From: Roridomyces roridus | Lineage: Eukaryota; Basidiomycota; Agaricomycetes; Agaricales; Mycenaceae | Reading direction: 5' to 3' | Assembly (NCBI GenBank): GCA_029378245.1 | Contig: JARKIF010000076.1 | Location: 91,537 to 155,536, forward strand | DNA length: 64,000 nucleotides | In this document: positions 1 to 11,200 of the stretch, one piece after another | Numbering within the stretch: position 1 is the stretch's first letter | Layout of the letters: each line of letters begins with the position of its first letter | The notes under the pieces: model-generated | What the model was told of the DNA's origin: nothing | Database searches by the model: none | The model's input: only the letters and a program-made list of their open reading frames with translations | Translations under genes and position numbers: made by a program

Positions 1-36
1 GCAACGCAACGCGGGGAGGTCCGCTTGGCAACTCAC

Positions 37-278
37 GAGGACCCGACATGAGCTACGAGCTTCTCGTTCATTATGAGACTGGTCAAGTCTGGCGGCGGTG
101 CATTTTTGGTGCGGCGGCCCAAGAGACTCGACATTCCGAACGCTCTCCTACGAGTCGAGTCCCCTCCAATGGATGGCGGGCTCGAGCTAGTTATACGTTC
201 CCGAAACTTGAACGACTTGATGCTTGTACCACCGCGCGAGGCGAACAAGGGAGCTGGAGGATCGAGGACGTCGGCCAT
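37..278 (-). CDS. Possible first exon of an unidentified gene, partial
   Basis: From an ATG at 278 the - strand is open for 81 codons and the stop falls just after a consensus splice donor (GTGAGT, on the + strand ACTCAC at 31-36). The reading MADVLDPPAPLFASRGG continues with a Ser/Arg-rich stretch and looks like a first coding exon (last base about 37) whose next exon lies beyond the left edge. I recognise no family. The alternative is a chance open frame; the good donor placed right at the end of the open stretch is the only reason to prefer a gene. Confidence 0.35.
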
Positions 279-2190
279 GGTGGTGGTGGTAGGGAGGAAA
301 ACTTGGACTCACAGGAAGCATCGGATGTGGGGAAGGTCGCTGAAACCGGAATGGGGTAAACAATTTCACACCAGATCTCAGATCGCCGACGTAATACTCT
401 AAAACTCCTAAACAATTTCTCTGCTTTCGGGTCTCTTTTGCCTGCTAACGCTGGCGAACATCTCAAATGGGAGTCTCCGTTGTACACTCTGGCAGAACTC
501 CGCATTTTTTGAGCGATTTATCGTTTGCGGGGAAGCACGTGGTACAGATGAAAGGGGTTATGGGGAAACTGATCCTCGCCGGAGCTTGTAGCGATTGATG
601 CGACGCTTCACCACACAGGCTCGCGTCGGCGCCGGGCGGCAATTTTTTTCATTACAGTCACAGAATGGAATCCAGCTGTACGAGAAACTCCAGTTGAAAA
701 CACTGTGTGAGTAAAGAAGAGGACGGAGAGACGTGGAATCAATCCAACTGTCAGGTCCGCTGCCAAGTCTCGCGTGCTCCTGACCGGCGACTCGCAGTAT
801 GTTTGTAGCAGTGGCATCCAGATGAAGGCGCAGTACCTTTAGTTTCAAGGTAAGCATCCCAAGTCACCAAGGTACGCGGGCCAACGCGGTGAGGAAGTGA
901 AATAAGGCTAAAGTTGCTAGAACAACGCAAACGCAACGGTCTGGTTTCGGTTTCAGACAGGAACTGTTCGAAAGGGACTCCGTTTTTCCGAGCATATTTA
1001 CGGGAAATACAGAGGAGAGGAGAGTTCGGCGGCCGTGGGTCTGGGACAGCTAGGAACATGTAGATCATGCATCATCCTCGGACGTTGTCCAGGTACATAC
1101 AAACACCGCCCGGAGAGAAATTTAAAGCAGACGAGGTGATAGAGCGGCTCAGAGCGGGCGTTGGTGGAGCCGACGATGCATGGGTGGAACATTGCAGCAT
1201 GTCGACAGTCATAGCGAGTCGGTCGTACTAGTCGTAGCCCCGCTTCGAGATAAATTCAAGGTACATGCTAGTGGTAGTAGCAGTGCACAGGCACGGACCG
1301 TCCCGGTCGCGAGTCGTTCTGAATATTAATGACAGCACCAACGACCGACACCGACGCCCGGTCAGTACATACAGGCACATTGATACACGTCCGGACGAGT
1401 CTGAAATCAATGCCAGCAAGACCAAGGAACGACCGACGTCAACTCACCACCTGGCACCCAGCCTCCAGAGTGGTAATTAGGTTCCGTGGCAGCGCAGATC
1501 CCGGTGACAGAGGCAATGGCAGAAATGGGCAGAAGCACGCGCCCGCTAGCGGCGTGCCCAATGCACAGCGGGTGGCTAGAGCGGCGTTGAGATGCATGTT
1601 GAACGTTGATGGACGTCGAGGTTCGTGACGAGCTCGGCGAGGTAGACATCCTCTTTGGCGGCCAGTTGCGATGTACGATTCGAGGGCCGCCTCTCAAGTA
1701 GGTACTGTTGAAGAGGAGCTTGCGTGCAGCGCGTCCGATACACTGCACTCTGGGAAGCGATGGAGGCATAGGGAGGATACCGGGCCGAGGGAGTCCAGCC
1801 ACCGAGTTGACCGCCTATAGGTGTAAATAACTGCGGTAAAAGAGAGCTTGAACGGAGCCGATGGTTGGAGGAGTCGTTGGTCCAACGACAAGCGACCGCA
1901 GAGTCTGAGTTGGGAATTGCAATCGGAGAATGAAAGTTAACAGCTCGATGAAAGTTTTCGGCCTCGAGTAAAGGACCAGGGTGAACCGGAGTGGGCGATA
2001 GGGTAGTGGCTAGTTAGATGGTCCAGCGAGATTTGGGACAAAAGAGCATCGAGCATGGTGGTTCAAGACAAGCAGCCGACATGCGACTTCTGATGCGCTT
2101 GTTGTTTGCTCAACAATCAAACTCGGCTTCCTGCTTCACCGTCATCTGCGAGTTTCTTTGTTCGTCCAAGCCTCTCCAAGGAGTAAAATC
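279..2190. other. Gene-poor stretch containing one copy of a segmental duplication
   Basis: No convincing coding gene is seen. Parts of about 840-1200 and 1490-1700 align by eye with about 16465-16900: both share a TTTCGGTTTCA core, a CGTTG(T/C)CCAGGTACA(T/A)ACA stretch, a GAGGTGATAGAG stretch and a GTTGAGATGCAT stretch in the same order. So an old duplicated block of unknown content lies here. Short open frames on both strands show no recognisable motifs. Confidence 0.4.
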
Positions 2191-2194
2191 CGCG

Positions 2195-2416
2195 TCGCTG
2201 GGACTAGGGTAAGTAAACCGTGACGATCTGCTCTGTGAAACTCATCCGATCCGGCTGCAGCCCGACACAGGAATCCACCACCACTGAACCGACACACAGC
2301 ACGATCGCGCCATCTGCGGGTACTTTCAGCCAAAATACCCGTGCTAGGGACTACGGTGGGTAAATCACGACCATCTGCTCTGGGAATACCCATCCGGCAC
2401 CAGTCCAACCCGAAAC
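2195..2416 (+). promoter_or_regulatory. Upstream block of F-box gene A1, duplicated in tandem
   Basis: Two similar blocks lie at about 2199-2275 and 2338-2416. Each runs GGGACTA..GGT(A/G)(A/G)GTAAA, then ATCTGCTCTG, then CATCCG and a (C)AGTCCAAC/CAGCCCGAC stretch. The same ordered motifs occur upstream of A2, A5, A6 and A7. The block sits 125-350 bp before the A1 start codon. It is inferred to be promoter sequence; A1 is the only copy with two. Confidence 0.5.
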
Positions 2417-2540
2417 TTTTCAACTCTCCAAAGCACCAGCGCGTTCACAACCCATACAAAGAATCCTACCACGGTTCTAAACCAGGTACGCCCCCAGTTT
2501 TTGTGAATCCAGCGCTCTGCTTACCCGTTAGTCCCAGAAA

Positions 2541-3908
2541 ATGTCCACACAGCGAATCGAAGCGCAGATTGAACAAATTTGCCTCGGAATCGAGCGACAC
2601 AAGGATGTGCTAAAGAGACTCGAGAGCAGCAAAAGCCTTCTCCAGCAGCAGCCGAACGCTGCACGCGATCCAGTTGCGCGGCTGCCGGTTGAGATTGCGT
2701 CCGAGATTTTTCTGCAGTGTCTCCCACCCCCGTCCGAATACCCTCGAGAATACCCTCAACCCCAAGCCCGTCATGCCCCTCAGCTCTTCCTTAATGTCTG
2801 CCATAACTGGACCAACATTGCACTTTCCACCCCCGCCCTATGGGCTTCCATCGGTATCATCCTTCCGTCTACCAGCGCATTCGAAAGCCTCTCGGAGATG
2901 TGGCTTCGACGCGCAGGGAATCATCTGCTCAATATTTCTCTCGGAGGAGTTTTCGACTCGCTGGTTGCCCACCCCATTCAATCCCATTTCGCCCAACTCG
3001 AGTCCTTGGCCATTTGGTCCCACCAAACCAATGATCTTGGAGGCATTCAGTCTCAAATCGAGCTGCCCAGTCTCCAAGAGCTGGAAGTCATTGGCCCAGG
3101 TTATGGGACCGGGACCGTACGTTCCGGGCTTTCGTTCCACCAATTTTTACGCTGCTGCTCCAATCTAGTCGAGTTGCACATGCGACAATTGACATTTGTC
3201 GAGTTCGACGAAGAGCCAGCGACGCTGGTTTTCAACCACTTGCGTAACCTGACGTACATCAACAACTCTGGCGCTATAGCTTGGATCACCGCCCCCGCGC
3301 TGGAAATCCTCGCTTCGTCGGCGGATGATCTCTCCGAAAGACCCTTCACCTCTTTCTTGAGGCGATCATCTCCACCCATTCGGAAGCTTCGGCTGACTCA
3401 AGAAGTAAACTTCTATCGCTTTGGCGAATTCATGCCTCTTCTTCCAACCCTCGCGCATCTGGAATGTTCAAATGTGACTTCCGAGCTTGTGGCTCGTTTG
3501 TTGGAATTTTTGGCCCAAAGCCCAGGCCTCGTTCCGAACCTCCGCACATTGGGAATCGTTTTGAATTGTGACACAGTTCGGTCTTATTCCCTCGGGTCTG
3601 ACTCACTCGTACCTGTGCTGTCGGTTCGTCAAGGCACCCTGCAAACAGTCCGACTCACAATGAGTCAATCGAATAGGTTTCTGTTGGATCGTCATGATCG
3701 TGCCGTTTTTCAACGTTTTGTGGCAGATGGAATGGATATCCACATCGGTGTTCTTGATGGGCCGAATCTTGTCTGGTTCTCAGAACCACAGGAGGAATTG
3801 GACGAAGGGGATGAGGACGAGGACGAGGAGAGTGCAGAGGAATCGGACGACGAAGAGTCGGACACACCTAGAGTCCACAGCCTGAAGTTCTACCAGGATG
3901 GCTTCTAG
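2541..3908 (+). CDS. F-box-like protein, family A copy 1 (A1)
   Basis: Intact single-exon frame of 455 aa. Residues about 3-40 (IEAQIEQI...KDVLKRLESSKSLL) form a heptad-like coiled coil. An F-box-like domain follows at about 47-106, with LPVEIASEIFLQCLP and the paired helix LFLNVCHNWTNIALSTPALWAS. The rest is an LRR-like region of short Leu-rich repeats. The tail (about residues 420-447) is strongly acidic (EEDEGDEDEDEE type). F-box-like proteins usually link a substrate to Skp1 in an SCF ubiquitin ligase; that role is inferred here. A probable 5'UTR intron (GTACGC at 2486 to TTAG at 2531) ends 9 bp before the ATG. The gene is convergent with B1, 62 bp apart. Confidence 0.85.
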   Translation: MSTQRIEAQIEQICLGIERHKDVLKRLESSKSLLQQQPNAARDPVARLPVEIASEIFLQCLPPPSEYPREYPQPQARHAPQLFLNVCHNWTNIALSTPALWASIGIILPSTSAFESLSEMWLRRAGNHLLNISLGGVFDSLVAHPIQSHFAQLESLAIWSHQTNDLGGIQSQIELPSLQELEVIGPGYGTGTVRSGLSFHQFLRCCSNLVELHMRQLTFVEFDEEPATLVFNHLRNLTYINNSGAIAWITAPALEILASSADDLSERPFTSFLRRSSPPIRKLRLTQEVNFYRFGEFMPLLPTLAHLECSNVTSELVARLLEFLAQSPGLVPNLRTLGIVLNCDTVRSYSLGSDSLVPVLSVRQGTLQTVRLTMSQSNRFLLDRHDRAVFQRFVADGMDIHIGVLDGPNLVWFSEPQEELDEGDEDEDEESAEESDDEESDTPRVHSLKFYQDGF

Positions 3909-3970
3909 GCTGCGAGTCTGTGACTCGGAAAAATGAGCAAATAAACAGTCGATTCATCTATCTCGTTGTA

Positions 3971-5427
3971 CTACATAATATTCAAGTCCTGAAGAATGAC
4001 TAAATTCAATCTACCCGCTGTCGATCGCTTCTCGGGGAAACTCCAAGTGTCAAAAGATACCTCGCAAATCCGTCGGACTGGATTCCTATTGGCCAGTTGC
4101 TGTGAGATGTTCCCGGAGCTGGAAACCCCCCCGCAATACCAGAGTCCGAAGGTCTGGAACTAGCTTCGGCTCAACCTGTTCGAGCCCCGCAAAAAAGGGC
4201 CCCACTCTCTGTCCGGGAGGTACCCTATCTCGAGGCGCAAAACACGACAAACCGCAGGCAAGCGCAATATATCCAACAACTGCCTGGAAAGGCAGCCTAT
4301 GATACGGAGATATCGCAGCGTACATCTCGAGTTGGTCAGAAAGGCGGTTATCGCGTCTGGAGGGGTGTATTTGCCCTTCCTGTGGGTGAGAAGGAGATTC
4401 TGCAGGCGGGGGGCAGTGAGGACATTCAACAGATCGCCTCTGGCGCGGCTCGTCCCACCCACAATCTCGAGAAAATGCACGTTCGTGACGATCGGGTTGA
4501 GGTCACCATCGCCGACAGCAGGCGCCCGAAGAGTGAGGTGACTGCCGGGTGAAAGCAGGGGAAGCGCTTCAAGGATATGAGATATTCTGAAATTGGAGAG
4601 ATTGCATGTGCGCAGCTGCGACCACGGGAGGCGGAGTTGTGCAGGGAAAGGGTCCGAGCCTAAACTGAGAATTACCTCTTTGAGAGCAGGTAACGCTTTA
4701 ACGAGATCGGCGCAAGGAACGTCGCTCGGAAGCAGTGGACCGAAGTACATGAAGCCCCCAGCAACGAGCTTGGTGAGGACTGGGAACTCGATACCGAGGT
4801 CCACAAAGCGTGTAAAGTGCTCGGTATTGACGAATATGATTTCCTTCCATTGATGTGCAACGGCAAAGAACATGTCCAAAAGATCGGCTGGAACATGGTC
4901 CACCAAACGAATGGAAAGTGGTGCAAGATTCGCCCGCTCGAGCTGCGTCTCCAGAGTCGATGGGGAATCGGACGCGGCACATTGGCTCCCCGCCCGCGGT
5001 CGGGTTCCGGGAATACGAAATGGCACCAGAGTTGCGAGGTCGTCACCGCTACCGACCGCCATCGCTGACACACTCGAGCAAGAACCCAAGCATCGTTGTG
5101 GACGGGGTCAAACGGGGCGGCGACATCCACGCACCGGAGGAAGATCTCTGATAGCATCTCGTTTGGAATTCGAAGCTGACGCAAAAGCGACACCACAGAC
5201 TCGTTCTCTCGAATGAAGTCCTCGAGCTCGGCGCGTTGTGCGGTGAGGATGGCGAGACCATCCTGGACCCGGGCTAGGTCCTTACGTGCTCTCTCGATGG
5301 CGGAGCAGAATTCAGCAACCTGCTGGTTGGAAGGGGCGTCGTTGCTTGAGACGAGGTCTTCTGATGGACTACTGAGATTGAAAGGCCGATAAAGGCAGTG
5401 CGTAGAGCAAGAAGAATCGCAGTGCAT
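3971..5427 (-). pseudogene. F-box-like family B copy 1 (B1), frameshifted
   Basis: Begins MHCDSSCSTHC (start at 5427, matching MPCDSSCSTHC of other B copies), then a coiled coil and an F-box-like domain (LRIPNEMLSEIFLRCVD and VLARVCQRWRSVAVTTSQLW). The frame is lost at least three times when compared with B4 and B6: near 4951, where CTCCAG stands for CTCCCAG; near 4191, in an A6 run; and near 4129, in a C7 run. Downstream pieces (LETQLERANLAPLSIRL, LVPDLRTLVLRGG, ISQQLANRNPVRR, then LNLVILQDLNIM and a stop at 3971) are colinear with the other B copies. No single long product is possible. Convergent with A1. Confidence 0.8.
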
Positions 5428-6164
5428 CTTGTGAGCAGTGAGCACTAATCAGAGGCAGATTCAGCCGAATGGAATGGCGAGACAGCGGTCCCGGGCTCAC
5501 ATAAAACTATCAATGGTCAGGCGAGTCCAGGACGCGTGTTCTGAGGAAGCAACGTCGACCTTCGTGAGTCGTGACGAGCCTAGGGTTGGACACGGGTCGG
5601 GTACGGGTCACAGAAGGCCGACCCGTACCCGTACCCGTGCTTGACCCGACCCGTACGGGTACGGGTCACAACCCGTATACCCGCGGGTATACACAGGGCC
5701 TCATGGCACTTTGTCTTGTGTGCCAAGGTGGCACTTGGCCGGAAGTTGGGTGGCAGTTGGTCCGTTGTTGGACATTTTGTGTGAGTCTGATCTGTTACCC
5801 GTGATTCACAATCACCGAGGAAGTACGTAATTCTTGGGAGGGTATTGTCTTTGAATATAGTGAAAATCCTCAAGCATCCATTTACGGGGCCCCAAGTATG
5901 TGCAAAATTACTGTGGATGCTCAACGTGCTGCCGCCTTGATTTTTCTTCTCAAATACGATGATCCTGGTGCAGGCACCCCCAATGACACCGCCAAACAGA
6001 CCCCAAACTGCAGCTTGAATTCGCTCAATACCCCAGGCACTGCCCTCCCCATTTCTGATGAATCCTCTGCCGAGTTATCGAAGGCTGTAATGGTCAAATG
6101 CGTCAGGCCAGAAAATGTGTACCTAGACACGGAATCGAACTCGTGCACAAGAACAAAGGCGGTG

Positions 6165-6639
6165 TGTCACGCGCTGACCTATTTGCGCACGTGACAACGC
6201 CAAATAAACCAGATAAGCATTGGCGCCGTACAGCGTTAAAGTCCTGGGAACCCCGTCTCGATCGGATTGAGGAAGAAGCCGAGGAAGACATTATTTAAAG
6301 ACGTGGGATAGTTTCATATTTATGAACGACAGCATGGATGTGGGAAGGAGTTTCCGATCAGTGAACTGTCCGATCATGACAGGCTTCTATGAAGGACACG
6401 GTGGAGACACGACAATAGGAGAAGACAAAGGCGCGAGACAATAGCGCATGTTGGACACCAGGACAATTAGTGTAGCATCGTAGATCTATTCCTCATAGTA
6501 TAAAAGCAGTAGCTAGTCGTCGTATTCTGTACCCTCTCCTAGACTTTTATTCAGTTCATTTTACGAGCTTTAGTAGCGCACTACCCAATCCACAGCATCT
6601 TACCGCTGTTGGACGCGTGAAACAAGTCTTGTCGTGACA
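6165..6639 (+). repeat. 5' LTR of the chromovirus
   Basis: 475 bp, TG...CA ends. A TATA box (TATAAAAG, 6499-6506) lies about 41 bp before TAGACTTTTATT (6540-6551), which is complementary to the primer-binding site and so probably marks the RNA start (R). The first 136 bp hold the same pol C-terminal codons that the 3' LTR supplies to the pol frame. Confidence 0.9.
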
Positions 6640-6640
6640 T

Positions 6641-6652
6641 AATAAAAGTCTA
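6641..6652 (+). other. Self-priming primer-binding site
   Basis: AATAAAAGTCTA begins one base after the 5' LTR and is an exact 12-nt complement of TAGACTTTTATT in the LTR (6540-6551), just downstream of the TATA box. This is the arrangement of Tf1/sushi-type elements, which prime with the folded 5' end of their own RNA instead of a tRNA. I see no tRNA 3'-end complement (no TGG start). The untranslated leader 6653-7140 holds no obvious gene. Confidence 0.7.
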
Positions 6653-7140
6653 CCCTCATACCGCTCTTACCTCCCCCCGACATATCCTTTCCATACGCCT
6701 CGGCGTCCCTCCCCCACTACTTGGATTCTCGTAATTGAAGATCCACTCATACCTCAAGCGTCACGTCGTTAAATCGCGACGTTAAATAAGCGCCCATCTC
6801 GTGTCGAACTATTTTGATAGACAGTCGCTGTGCTACGGGAAACGTTGAGTCCGTCCCCGCACAATAGCAGACGTTGGCGTTCGGGTGGCAATCTTCGGAG
6901 AGTACCCTCGCGCAGATACCGGGAGAGTCGTAGAAGGCCCGGGTCTATTCTATCGGCAAGCGTTACGACCGAGAAACCCACCACCGGCTCCATGCCGCTC
7001 CTACCCAAGCCGCGACGGCGTTTCGTGCACCATCATCCTCCTCTTCCGGCACCTCTAGCCGTGAAGCTCGTTCCGTAGCGGACCAACTCTTGGCCGCTTC
7101 CGCCACCACCCACCACACCTTTCATACCGCCGCCCCTGCC

Positions 7141-8244
7141 ATGTCCCACCACGGCAGCCCCATCCACTATGACCAGCCTCAGGCGGTCTACCCTCCCCAA
7201 ATTTACCCATCACGCCCTCCTACCCGCTCTCCCCCTCGCCCTCTTCCTACCCGACCCGACTCCATCCCCGCCCAGCATGGCCTGACTGAGTTACTTCAGG
7301 CCCTCCCCCCACGCCCGGCACCAGCAAGGATGACGCTGGCCCGGCTTCCCCCGCCGTTTGACGGCAATGACAAATCCAAGTGGGAAACTTGGATTGACAG
7401 CGTCACGACATATCTCGTGGCGTACAAACACGATTTCAATACGGATCATAGACGTATTTTCTTCGTGCTCTCGTTGCTGGGCGACGAGAAGAGTTCTCCG
7501 TGTCCAGCCGCCAACTGGTCACGTAACTGGAAGGCGAAGCACCTTCGCCTTGATCAGCCCCGTCCCTCCTTCGAGGAGTTTCTGACGGAGTTGGAGTCGA
7601 CGTTCGCGGATCAGAACGTCAAGGAGACGGCGCTGTTGCGCCTGATGAACACGCGGCAGGGAACGTCCACCCTGGCCGATTTCCTTCAGTCGTTCGAGCT
7701 GAACGCTGAGCAGGCGGGCTATGCGCCCGGAAACGAGCTCCATGACACGTTCCTGTGTCAGGCGCTGGAAATCCTGGTCTCGGACCAGGTACGCAAACAG
7801 CTTTACGCTGGTGGCGTAGCGATCCCGGGGACCTACTCGGGATTAAAAAGCCGGTTGATGACCATCAACGGCATCATTGAGCGCGGGAAGCTCATCAACT
7901 CTCGCTGGGGAGCGGGAGGTGGAATGTTTTGGACGCCGGCGCAGCAGCAGCCGCCGCCCAAATTCCCCAAGGCCACGGCACTGGTGCCGCCGCCAAGGCC
8001 TCAGGGGACAGCCCCCCATCTGGCAACTCGGGTCACTCCCGGAAACCCGGCGCCGATGGACGTCGACCGAACGCGGCAGGCCGCGTTCAAGTGTTACAAC
8101 TGTGGCAAGGAGGGCCACATGAAACGGGAGTGCCCGGAGCCTCCCAAGAGGAAATTTAATGTCCGGTCGATCAAGACCGAGGACTACACGCAGGAGGACC
8201 TGCAGGCTCTCGCGACCATACTCCGCGAGAAGGGTTTTTGTTAG
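7141..8244 (+). CDS. gag: Retrotransposon Gag polyprotein
   Basis: 367 aa from the first in-frame ATG (7141, MSHHGSP); the frame is open upstream to 6934 but has no other ATG. A Pro-rich N-terminus is followed by a retrotransposon Gag (capsid-like) region at about residues 60-270 (FDGNDKSKWETWIDSV, FADQNVKETALLRLMNTRQG). A CCHC zinc knuckle (CYNCGKEGHMKREC) lies at about residues 319-332 and would bind the element RNA. It packages RNA into particles in the cytoplasm. The stop TAG (8242-8244) overlaps the start of pol, which lies in the -1 frame. Confidence 0.88.
   Translation: MSHHGSPIHYDQPQAVYPPQIYPSRPPTRSPPRPLPTRPDSIPAQHGLTELLQALPPRPAPARMTLARLPPPFDGNDKSKWETWIDSVTTYLVAYKHDFNTDHRRIFFVLSLLGDEKSSPCPAANWSRNWKAKHLRLDQPRPSFEEFLTELESTFADQNVKETALLRLMNTRQGTSTLADFLQSFELNAEQAGYAPGNELHDTFLCQALEILVSDQVRKQLYAGGVAIPGTYSGLKSRLMTINGIIERGKLINSRWGAGGGMFWTPAQQQPPPKFPKATALVPPPRPQGTAPHLATRVTPGNPAPMDVDRTRQAAFKCYNCGKEGHMKRECPEPPKRKFNVRSIKTEDYTQEDLQALATILREKGFC
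8232..8238 (+). promoter_or_regulatory. Candidate -1 ribosomal frameshift site
   Basis: GGGTTTT read as G GGT TTT in the gag frame fits the X XXY YYZ slippery heptamer. A -1 slip here moves ribosomes into the pol frame 3 nt before the gag stop at 8242. Pol has no ATG near its beginning, which supports a Gag-Pol fusion by frameshift. I did not model a downstream pseudoknot. Confidence 0.6.
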
Positions 8245-11200
8245 AGCGCCCGGTCAAGGCCGAACCGGCGTGCCCTCCTGTATCTATTATCCATGGACAA
8301 TTCACACCGCTAGAAGCGGTTACGGACAGCACGAACAATGTGCAAAATAGTGTACCTGTAAATTATGTAGAAAAAACTAGCCTACAACGTAGTATACAAG
8401 AATTTCTTGTAGGCGAAGTACAAAAGCCACAAAAAATACGTATCTTGGAGAACCAGAATCGAAAACGTAATTTAAAAAATCAACGCATGGATGCAGAGAA
8501 CAAGCGCTGGAGCGCTTTTAAAAAGGCCCCTGGAACCCAAACCAGTGATAAAAATAGTGAGAAGAAAAAGGGCGGCGATGCCGCGGAGGCTCAATCCTCG
8601 AAAGAGGAGGTAGCGCCAAAACATACACAGGTGCCGTTCGGTCTTAAGAAGAAAGAGGCCGCACAATGGCTTGCACGCCGTGCTATGGGGGAAACGGAAC
8701 AACGCCTAGCTCAGGAGCTGCGTGAGTTCCAACGGCAACGTGTCCACCACGAGATGTTGGTGGCCGTCCAGCTGGAAACACTGGACACGGGGAAAACACG
8801 TTCCATTCGTGCGTTGCTGGACAACGGGTGTACCACCACGTGCATGGACAGGGACTATGCCAAGGCCGAAGGCTTCGAGCTTAAAAAACTCGACATGCCG
8901 ATTGTGGCCAGGAATGCCGACGGGACCGAGAACACGAAAGGCAAGATCACCCACTATGTGGAAATGATCATGTCTATCGGCCCGCATGTTGAACGACAAA
9001 AATTCCTGATCACGGGCTTAGGCAAAGCACGTGTGTTTATTGGATACGACTGGTTGTTTAAACACAACCCGGAGATCAACTGGCGGGACCAGACCCTGAA
9101 GTTTAGCCGATGTCCGGTTGAGTGTGGCATGACCGGACTAGAAGCCGGAAAAGGTGTTACATGGGAGGAAGCGGTGGAAGAAGGCAAGTCGATCCTGTTG
9201 GTCGACTTTGCGCCTGTTGTGGAGCTGCGGAGCAAGGCAACGCAGGCACAGCAGATGGCCGAACAGGCTTCGGCAGAAAAAGAAAAATTGACGGAAGACA
9301 AAATCCCGGAGCAATACCGGGAGTACGTCAAGGTTTTCGCAAAAGAGTCCTTTGACTCATTGCCGGAAAAGCGGCCTTGGGATCATGCGATCAAATTAAA
9401 GCCCGGATCAAAGGCTGTCGATTGCAAGATCTACCCACTCTCGTTAGGCGAACAAGAAAAGCTGAATGAGTTTCTTGAAGAGAATCTCAAGAGTGGACGG
9501 ATCAGACCTTCCAAGTCGCCGATGGCTTCGGCGTTCTTTTTTATTAAAAAGAAGGACGGGTCCCTTCGACCGGTACAGGATTACCGGAAGCTCAATGAGA
9601 TGACGGTGAAGAACAAGTACCCGTTGCCTCTGATCTCGGAGCTGGTCAACAAACTCCGAGGAGCTAGATTCTTCTCCAAGCTTGACATACGTTGGGGTTA
9701 CAACAACGTGCGGATCAAGGAAGGAGACGAGTGGAAGGCGGCTTTTCAGACCAATCGGGGATTGTTCGAGCCGCTCGTGATGTTCTTTGGGTTGACCAAT
9801 TCACCGGCCACGTTCCAAACGATGATGAACGACATTCTTCGAGATCTCATCAACGAAGGCCATGTGATTGTATATCTAGACGACATTTTAATTTACACGG
9901 ATTCCCTGGAGGAGCATAGACGGATTGTTTCACGTGTCCTGGAGACGTTAGAGAAAAATAAATTATTCTTGAAACCCGAGAAGTGTGAATTCGAGAAGAC
10001 GGAGATCGAATACCTCGGGGTTATTATTTCTCACAACTCCATGCGGATGGACCCGGTGAAAATCAAAGGGATCATGGAGTGGCCGATGCCAAAGAACGTC
10101 AAGCAAGTGCAGGCGTTCTTAGGTTTCGTTAACTTTTATCGGCGATTTGTTCGCGGCTTTGCCGACATCGCCAGGCCCCTCACTAAGCTGACGGGGAAGA
10201 TTGCGTGGTCCTGGGGACCGGAACAGGAGAAGGCGATCAACAAGTTGAAGGAACAGATTGCGGAGGATGTCATCTTGGCGCTGCCAACGGATGATGGAGA
10301 ATATCGGCTTGAGGCCGATGCGTCGGATGGAGCGGTTGGAGCAGTGCTCAGCCAGCTCCAAGAAGGAGTATGGAGGCCTGTCGCTTTCATGTCTCACGGC
10401 ATGAGCGACACCGAAAGGAATTACGAGATCTATGACAAGGAGATGCTCGCAATCATGCTCGCTCTTGATGAGTGGAGGCAATTCCTACTAGGTGCAAGGC
10501 ACACGTTCGAGGTTTTGACGGATCACAAGAACCTCCAGTACTTCAAAAAGCCGCAGAAGATCAATCGTCGGCAAGCACAATGGATCATCGAGTTGTCGCA
10601 GTACGACTTCTCGTTACGGCACCGGCCCGGAGCTTTGAATAAGCAGGCCGATTTGTTATCCCGCAGGGCGGATCATGATCAGGGAAAGGAAGACAATCAG
10701 GAAATTGTCTTACTTAAGCCCGAGTATTTCCGAGCGCAGGAGATAACGCTCGAAGGCGTCGAGAAGGATCTCTTGGAAGAGATCCGAGCAGAACGCAAAC
10801 GGGACGGCAGCGTGAGGTCTGCCTTACTGAAGAAGCTCCCTAGATGGGAGGAGGAGGACGGCATTGTTTACTACAATGGCCTTATTTACGTTCCGCATAA
10901 CACGGAACTTAGAAATAAAATTATTGGACTCCATCACGATCCGGCGATCGTGGGACACCCCGGAGGGAACCGGACCCAGGAACTCGTTGAACGAAATTAC
11001 TGGTGGCCGAAGCTCGGCAACAATGTTTCCGAGTATGTAAAGTCGTGCGAAGCGTGTCAGAGGTCACGGGTTCTTCGGCACAAGCAGGGCAAGCTGAACC
11101 CGCACAAGATTGCGGAAGGTCCCTGGCAGATCATTTCGATGGACTTGATTGGGCCGCTACCGATTAGCAACGGCCACAATGCAATTCAAGTCTGGGTGGA

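Noticed and set aside
5581..5695. ACCCGT repeats as telomere-like or interstitial telomeric DNA
   Set aside because: The unit is not TTAGGG, occurs in both orientations, and is bounded by transposon-type inverted ends and target duplications.
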